64,000 nt of DNA from Podocnemis expansa. Taxonomy: Eukaryota; Chordata; Testudines; Podocnemididae. Below are positions 12,401-21,400 of the stretch, piece after piece. The stretch is taken from assembly GCA_007922195.1 (NCBI GenBank), contig ML681971.1:17285066-17349065 (forward strand), in the 5' to 3' direction. A program made the translations under genes and the position numbers. Each line of letters opens with the position of its first letter. Positions within the stretch are counted from its first letter, which is position 1. The notes beneath the pieces are model-generated. The model was not told the DNA's origin. It did no database searches and saw nothing but the letters and a program-made list of their open reading frames with translations.

Positions 12401-15400
12401 GCAGTTTAATACTGTTTATTTCATGAACTATATAAATTAGCAATATATGCACTCATGTTTCACTGCATTGCACTGATCTATAAATATAAATACATAATAG
12501 GATTTTCTTAACATAATCAGTATTTGTGTTTAAGTACTCTAAAATTTGGGTGACGATGAGAAGAACAGTAACTTCTATAAAACCTGGAAATGTATTGTCA
12601 GAAACAGAAAATGAAGGTTGTAAACACTTAGTATCTACTGCTAGTTCTATTTTCTTCTGTTTCAACTATAGTAGGTAAATGGCAATTTGAAAATTAACTG
12701 GAATTCCAGCTTCTGTCACCATTTTCATTACAGTCCCCCTCCCTTTCTCTCATTTATAAGTGAGAAGAATTGGAAGATTTGTGTACTTGTCTCACATTTA
12801 TATGAAATAAAAGTGGAGTGTAAAATGTTTAGTGCTTCTGGAATTGGAAATGTTAATTCCTTTTGTCAGTCCAAAAAATAAGTCATTGATTTTTGCTATT
12901 TTGAAAACTGAGGCCCCCTCAGCATTCTATAGGCTGTTTGCTTGTGCGTGTGTGTGCATGTTCATGCACAAACACGACTGAAGCTCTGTGAATCAGTCAT
13001 CAGCTGAGGAAGTCTGCATCTTTGTTACTGCCTGTGTAAATGTTTCTATCATCCTTCCAAGTAATCCTTGGTACTTTTCTTACAGTGCTGGTTGCTCTTT
13101 CTGTGCACACAAAATGTATAAACGCATGCTTAAGTCCCATTGACTTGAATATGACTTAAAAGCTTTAACAAATGTTTAAATGCTTTGCTGAATAGGAATG
13201 GCTTGCTGAATCATGCCAGAAGCTGCTATTTTACCACTCAGCCAGAATAGCACTTTGCACTTCTGTCGTCCCTCTGTTTAAGATTCAAATTGTTTCACAA
13301 CTTTTCTTCCAAGTTCTCATTTTATAACTGTTTCCATTTTACGAATGAAGCATGAAAAGATCAAGTGGCTTTTTCAGGGTCACACAGGGGGCCTCTTGCA
13401 GTGCCCAGCCCTGTGCTTTAAATACAGCTCCATCATTCCACCCATTCGTGTTAGTGGAATTATGCAGAAAAAAGAGTCTTCAGATCACAATATTTTGGAG
13501 ATCATTTGTCCTGTTTCATGGTTCAGATAAATCTGTTTGCTGTAGAACTCTTGCTGTGCTTAGATATTTTCCAACAAAGAATAAGTACACGACTACTTCA
13601 ATGTCGTATATGGTTTGTGTAGTACCTTGCTGTTTTTCACTTACGATCCATGTCCTGTCCTAGGAATTAAGCATTGAGGAACAGTCTGAATGTGCCCAGG
13701 ACTTCTATCAAAACGTAGCAGAGAAATTACAGATCCGTTGGAAAGGTATCAGACTCTTCTTTCTTTTACACTTTACTGTTAAAATGGCATAACTTTGAAA
13801 TTAGGACCACTTGCATCTACCTACTCTTTCACGTAAACTGTTCCAAGTAACATACTTGAGATTCTGTAAAGTTTTGCTGTTTAATTGCTGCAGGGTATTT
13901 TAAATATTTCAAAAAGATTCCAGGAAGTAATAGTTCAGTCCATAAACAATTTTTACTGTGTAAACATGAACAAATAGGCCTGCTTACTGGGGTTAGGGCA
14001 AGGACAAGGGGGAAATTGCCCAGGGATCTGGCAACTTAAAAGGGTTTGAGCCTCTTCCGCCCGCAGCCTAGCCTATACTCCACCCCAGGCCTATGTGAGC
14101 AGGGCTATAGGTGGAAGAGGTGGGATGGACTGTTCTCTCCTGGTGTCCACAAATGCCTTCCTCAGGCCTGTTAGCAGAACAAAAAATAAAACTCAGTGCA
14201 GAGTATTAGCCCACTTCTGTGTCTCTTGAGCCTGTCCATAGTCTGTGTAGATCTGACTATAATAGGCATAACTCTGTTCTGACCTTTGAAACAAGCCTAC
14301 ATTTCTTGAAAGATATAAACTCCAAAGTATGTTAAATATCTTCACAATGTAAACTGTGCCAAGGAGCATGTCCCTTCAGGATTTTAAGTGAGGTTTTTAC
14401 CTTAGACATTAAGCCTTTTTGGGGGCAAGGAAACTGTTTGATTATAGGATCATAGAACTGTAGAGCTGAAAGTAAGCCTGAGAGGTCAAGTCCAGCCTGT
14501 GGTGCTGAGGCAGGACCAAGTCAGCTTCATGCCTTGCTGTGGAATGACACATGCTTATATACAGCATCCACACTAATTCCTTACTGTTGTATTATTTACT
14601 TCTGAAAAGCACTAAATTCAGTGCATCAGTACCTGCTGTTTAGCTCATATTTGACTTGCACAGCAGAAGGAAACAACTTGTACTCGGGTTGACTTGGTGG
14701 CTATTGTGGCCACTTGGCATTAAAGCTCACAAACAATTCTATGGTTCTATAAACCATCTAATTTACTATCTTTGGGGATGGGTTTGTACCTTTCAGTTTC
14801 CCCAGAAAAAGTTGAGAAAGCAATGGACCAGATTGAAAAGTATATCATGACTCGACTGTATAAATACGTGTTTTGTCCTGAAACAACTGAGGATGAAAAG
14901 AAGGATCTGGTCGTCCAAAAGAGAATCAGGTAAGGATTTCAGAAGAGAAATTACATAGAAGTCCAAAATTGCATGAGGGGTGTCTATCACTCATTCGGAA
15001 ACTAGCATGCTAAAATCTGTGTGCAAGAATGGCACATACTTATTAACAGAAGGTAAAGTTTTGAATTAATTCTTTTGTAGCTTTTTGTTCAGGTAATGGA
15101 AGTGGCTCCAATGGGTTACTTCATTTAAACTAAGTGTGCACTCACTTGTATCATATCAATTGTAGCAGAAATGTTTTTCTGGGCAGTAATATAGTTCCCT
15201 TAGTGGAATGAAATGTGTGGCAGCTGGATTATTGCCTTATCAAATAGAATGGTCCATATATGGTTGCTTAAAAGAAGCTATTAATATTAATAATATCCCT
15301 TGCAGCTGGCTCAGACTTCTTGGCTGCTATGGGTGGTGTGTTTTTCATTTGTTTCTCTTGATAGAGCTTTACACTGGGTTACACCACAAATGCTGTGTGT

Positions 15401-18400
15401 TCCTGTCAATGAAGAAATTCCAGAAGTCTCTGATATGGTTGTGAAAGCAATTACAGGTTTGTGAACTAGAAACTAGCTTATCTTCTCCAAATTAACTGTC
15501 TGAAGAAGTAAAAAGTATAGAAACCTACTTTTTCGTAGGAGCACTTTCCTGCTTCGAACACGAGTGTACAATCCTCAATCTCATATACATAAATTCATGC
15601 CTCTGCAGAAATACTCTGGAAAAATCTTGTTCCTACAGATCACATTCATTGTACTGCTATTGTAAGAGGTACATACGCCACACTTAAGCCTCAGTTCATC
15701 AAAGCACTTTAAACCCATATTTAACTTTAATTGATAAATTGAGGTGCTGAATCACCATGCTGAAACAGGGCTTCAGAGGGTACTTGTCATCATTCTTGTG
15801 TGAATCATATTTGCACTGTTTAATTTGTCAACTAATGAAATCAAACAAAACTCTTGGTTCTGTTTTTCGAGAGATAGTGAGGGCTGTCAGAGCTCAGAGG
15901 CTGTTAAAAATGGATTTCTTCTAAATTTACTGTTGTTTATATCCTGCAGATACCATTGTGTACAAGAAGTGTAGCCACTACCAGTGCAGACTTCTATTAT
16001 CAGTCTGCTACTTCCATGCACATGTGTTTGTATCATGGTGTTACAGAACTTTTATCATCAGACTTGTTTTTTTGCCATTTAACTTTTGTTTTAGAGAGGA
16101 TCTTGTGGTTAAGGCACTGCCCGGGGAGAAATGGAGAGAGATGGATTCAGTTTTTGGATCTGCCACTGTTGAGCCACTTTTCCAGATACAAAATGGGAAT
16201 AATAATTTTTTCTCTCTTAGAAGTATGGTGAAAATACACCAAACAATGTTTCCTCAGAAACTAGGTTGAGGTAGGAGACATATAAAAACATAGTTTTCAT
16301 ACAGCATCAAGTAAAGTAAGTTAAACACAGATGGTGCTACCTGACAGTTATCCAGTGGGTTACCCTTTACATATGGATTCATTAGCGTGAGCTTCTGGTG
16401 AATGGAGATCTAACTATGTGGTGTTTTTTATCTTGCAGATATTATTGAAATGGATTCAAAACGTGTTCCTCGTGATAAATTAGCTTGCATCACTCAATGC
16501 AGCAAACATATTTTCAATGCTATAAAAATCACAAAAAATGAGCCAGCTTCTGCAGATGACTTCTTACCAACACTTATATATATTGTTTTGAAGGGAAACC
16601 CTCCCCGTCTGCAATCTAACATCCAGTATATAACCCGCTTCTGTAATCCGAGCAGGTTAATGACTGGAGAGGATGGCTACTATTTTACTAATCTGGTAAG
16701 TGCAAGAATGGTGTTGATGCTCTATCTAAACAGTCATCTCACATTTGATCAAGCCGTTCCCAGTGAAGATCATGGGATCATAGGGTTGGAAGAGACCTCA
16801 GGTGGTCATCTAGTCCAACCCTGTGCCAAAAAGGACTACTCCCACTAAATTATCCCAGCCAGGGTTTTGTCTAGCTGGGCCTTAAACATCTCCAAAGACA
16901 GATTCCACCACCTCCCTAGGTAGCCCATTCCACTGCTTCATCACTCACCTAGTAAGAAAGCTTTTCCTAATATCCAGCCTTGACCTCCCCAGCTGCAACT
17001 TGAAATCATTGCTCCTTGTTCTGTTCTCTGTTACTACTGAGAACAGATGAGCTCTGTCCTTGTTGGAGCATCCCTTCAAGTACTTGAAGGTTGCTATCAA
17101 ATCCCCCCTCAGTCTTCTCTTCTGCAGGCTAGATAAGCCTAGTTCCTTCAGTTTTTCTTCATAGGGCTTGTGCTCCAGCCCCTTGGTCATTTTTGTTGCC
17201 CTCCACTGGACTCTTTCTAATTTGTCCACGTCCTTTTTGTAGTGGGGAGGCCAAAACTGGAAACAGTATTCCAGATGTGGCCTCAACCAGTGCCAAATAA
17301 AGGAGAATGATCACATCCCTCGATCTGCTGGCAACACTTCTTCTGATGCAGCCCAGTATGCTATTTGCCTTTTTAGCAGCAAGAGCACACTGCTGACTCA
17401 TATCCAGCTTCCCATCCACCGTGACCCCCAGGTCCTTTTCTACACTGCTGTTACTTAGCTGATCACTCCCCAGCCTGTAGCAGTGCATGGGGTTTTTCTG
17501 CCCCAAGTGCAGGACTTTGCACTTGTCCTTGTTGAACCTCAATGAGATTTCTATTGCCCACTGCTCCAATTTGTCTAGGTTTCCCTGAATCCTGTCCCTG
17601 CCCTCCAGCGTGTCTGCCATTCCCCCCAGCTTGGTGTTATCTGCAAACTTACTGAGTGTGCAATCTGTCCCATCATCCAGATCATTTAATGAAAATGTTG
17701 AACAGAACTGGCTCCAGGACCGACCCCAGGGGCACACCACTTGTTCCTGGTTTTCAACTAGACATGGAGCCATTGATTCCTACACACTGAAACCATTGAT
17801 CTAGCCAGTTGTCTAACCACCTTACAGTCCACACATCCAATCCATACTTCCTTAACTTGCTGATGAAAATGCTGTGGGAAATCATATCAAAAGCCTTGCT
17901 AAAGTTGAGGTATATCACATCAACAGCTCTTCCCGCATCCACAAATCCAGTCTTCTCATTATAGAAGGCGATGAGTTTGGTCACGCACGATTTACTCTTG
18001 GTGAATCCATGCTGACTGTTCCTGATCACTCTCTTTTCCTCCAAGTGTGTGAGGATGGATTCTTTGAGAACCTGCTGCATGATTTTTCCAGGGATTGAGG
18101 TGAGGCTTTCAGGTCTGTAATGCCCTGGATCTTCCTTTTTCCCTTTCTTGAAGATAGGCACTATATTTGCTTTTTTCCAGTCCTCTGGCACCTTCCCCGT
18201 TCACCACAAGTTTTCAGAGATAATGGCCAGTGGTTCTGCTATCTCACTGGCCAACTCCCTAAGTGTCCTCAGATGCAGTTCCTCCAGCCCCATGGACTTG
18301 TGCACATCCAGCTTCTTTAAATAATCCCTAACGTGACCTTCCGTCCCTAAGGGCCTCTCTTTTTCTCTCCAATCTGCCATACCCAGTGTAGTGGGCTGGG

Positions 18401-21400
18401 AGCTGGCCCTGCCTGTGAAAACTGAAGTAAAAAAAAGCATTGAGCACTTCAGCTTTTTCCTCATCCTCCATCACGAGGATACTTGCCCCATTCAGTAAGG
18501 GACCTACACCGTCCCTGATCCTCTTTCTGTTATTGACATACTTGTAGAACCCCTTCCTGTTATCCTTCACATCCCTTGCTAGCCGCAACTCCAATTGTCC
18601 TTTGGCCTTTCTGATTTTATCCCCGCAGTCCCAAGCAATATCTTTATATGCCTCTTTAGTCATCTATCCAAGCTTCCACTTCCTGTAAGCTTCCTTTTTA
18701 TGCTTTAGCTCAGTGCAGAGTTCTCTGTTAAGCCACGCTGGGCGCCTTCCACATTTGCTGTTCTTTCTTCTCATTGGAATGGTATCTTCCTGTGCCTTTA
18801 GCAGGGTTTCTTTAAAATACAGCTAGCTCTCCTGGATGCCTTTCCCCTTCAGATCAGCCTCCCAAGGGATCCTGCCCATCAGTTCCCTGAGGGAGCCAAA
18901 ATCTGCTTTTCTGAAGTCCACGGTCTGCATTTTGCTTCTTTCCTTTTTTCCGTTAATCAGCATCTTGAACTCTTATCTCATGGTCACTGCTGCCCAGGTT
19001 GCCATTCGGTTCTACATCCCCAATCAATTCTTCTCTGTTTGTGAGCAGCAGGGCAAGAGGTGGAAGGCCCCTAGTTGGTTCCTCCAGCATTTGTACCAGG
19101 AAGTTGTCCAGAAACTTCCTGGATTGCTGTGCACTGCTGTATTGGCCTCCCAGCAGATGTTAGGGTAATTGAAGTCCTCCATGAGAACCAGGGCCTTTGA
19201 TCTATGGACAACTTGCAGAAGTTTCTAGAATGTCTCATCCACTTCCTCCTTCTGATCTGAAGGTCTATAGCAGACACCCACCATGACATCCCACTTGTTG
19301 CCCTCCTCTCTAAACTTAACCCAGACTTTCAACTGGCTCGTTTCCACTTCCATAATGGAGCTCTGAGCAGTCATACACCCCTTTTACATATAGCGCTATT
19401 CCTCCCCCTCTTCTTCCCTGCCTGTCCTTCCTGAACAATTTATATCCATCTATGGCAGAGCTCCAGTTATGCAAGCTATCCTACCACATTTCTGTTATTC
19501 CAATTATATCATAGTTCCTTCTCTGTGCCAGTACTACCAATTCTTCCAGCTTGTTTCCCAGGCTCCTCGCATTTGCGTACAGGCAGCTAAGATACCAGGC
19601 TGATTGCCCTACTTTCCTGTATCGATTTTCAATTCTGTTGCATCTACCTGCTTGCATTTTCTCCTGGCGTTGTCCTCCCCTACTTGCCCCAGGTATTAGG
19701 GCTTCATTAGAACATCTAAGGTGAATGCTTTCTTCAGTATTACTGCAGACAATGTAGTCACAAGATAATGTGAAACTATTGTTATGAAACAACATATTGC
19801 TGTTCAGGCTGGAGTGTACTTCCTTTCACTTTCCAATTTTTCTCTCCACTCTCTAAGCTGGATGACCCAAACAGTGCTCTGGTTTCCTATCCAGTACTTT
19901 AACCATTTCAAGCCCTTGATGCTGACCAGTCTTCTGCCGATTCAGACCAGGGCAAGCTCTTATTTTGTAAGAAAAGTAAAAGTTCACCAGCCACTTGACT
20001 TGATTAATTTCAGGGTGCTGTTATTGAAGAAATAATAAAGATGAGAAAATACAGGTAGTCCTCACTTAGCGACCGGGTTCCGTTCCTGAAACCCGGTTGA
20101 TAAACGAATTGGTCGCTAAACGAGGAGCAGCCCTTACCGGTATTTCAGGCATAATGTACTTTACTGGTAGTGGGTTTTTCAACCATCTGTAGATAGTTTT
20201 AATGTCACCTTTGCACCATTTATAACATTTTTAATATATATTTTAAATGTTTTAAGCTCTAATGTACTGAACTTAGTTTGGATAGTGTAGTGTAAATACA
20301 GGTAATCGTTTTTAATATTCTGAATAGTACTGTAAAGAAAAGGCCTAAAATAAACTCCATCATGATAACTTTGTTTTATTGGCATAACTCCTTACATACT
20401 GTATTACAGAACATAAAAATGCAATCAGCAAAAATTATAAAAATGATGTACCAAAGAAATATGAAAATAAACATTCAGATTACATTGACATTTTTACTCA
20501 TCAAATCCTTCAAAGTGTGGTTCAGCAGCAGGGGGGTCATCAATGTCATCGTTGGAGAGATCAGCAGGGTTATCAGGAGCTGTAGAAGGCCCTGGTAAGG
20601 GAGATGATGGCAAGGAAATGGAAGGACTTGTAAGGGTAGGGGTAGGGGTCCTGGATGGAACTTTAGAGAAGTATCTCGTTAGTGTGGTCTGCATTGTAAT
20701 TTTCTTTTTTTCTTCATAAATTTCACGATAGCATCGTAAAATTTCATTCATTTGTCGTTCCACTTTCGTGAACTGTTCAACATTCGGGTCCATACTCTCT
20801 AGTTCTAACATCGCTGCATTCACTTTGGAGAAGACATCAGCTAACCCCTTTACAGTCAACTTCTTTTGTACTTCTTCCACTCTTTCCTCTTCTTCTTCTT
20901 CCTCCTCTTTCAAGTGCTGCTGCACTTCCAACTCTACTAAATCTTCGTTAGTTAGCTCTCCCTCGACGTATTCCACTAATTCTTCAATATCTTCCACTTC
21001 AACATCTAAATTAAGCACATTAGCAAGTTCCACAATTTTTTTATTTATGACATCAATATGTTCGTCTTTCTCAAACCCTTCGAAATTATTTACAAAACGT
21101 TTCAGGCATTTTTTCCATATGCCTTGCATGCACTTTTCTGTCACTCCCGCCCAAGCTGATTCAATGTTCTTTATGCAGTGTAAAATATTATATGATTTCC
21201 AAACACTGCGCAGGGTTACTTCACCATTTTCTGTTGCTGCTACCGCTTTGGAAAATGTTGCGTGCAAATATAGCACTTTAAACGTAGAGAGAGCCCCCTG
21301 GTCCATTGGTTGTAACACAGCAGTTGTGTTGTTAGGCAGATACACGACCTTTACATCAGGGTGTAGATCATCAAGATGCTGGGGGTGGCCTGGGGCGTTA

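Noticed and set aside
16100..16230. MIR-like sequence just upstream of RABGEF1 exon 7 (TGAGCCACTTTTCCAGATAC ... AATGGGAATAAT)
   Set aside because: Suggestive of a MIR core but too diverged and without visible ends to list as a feature.
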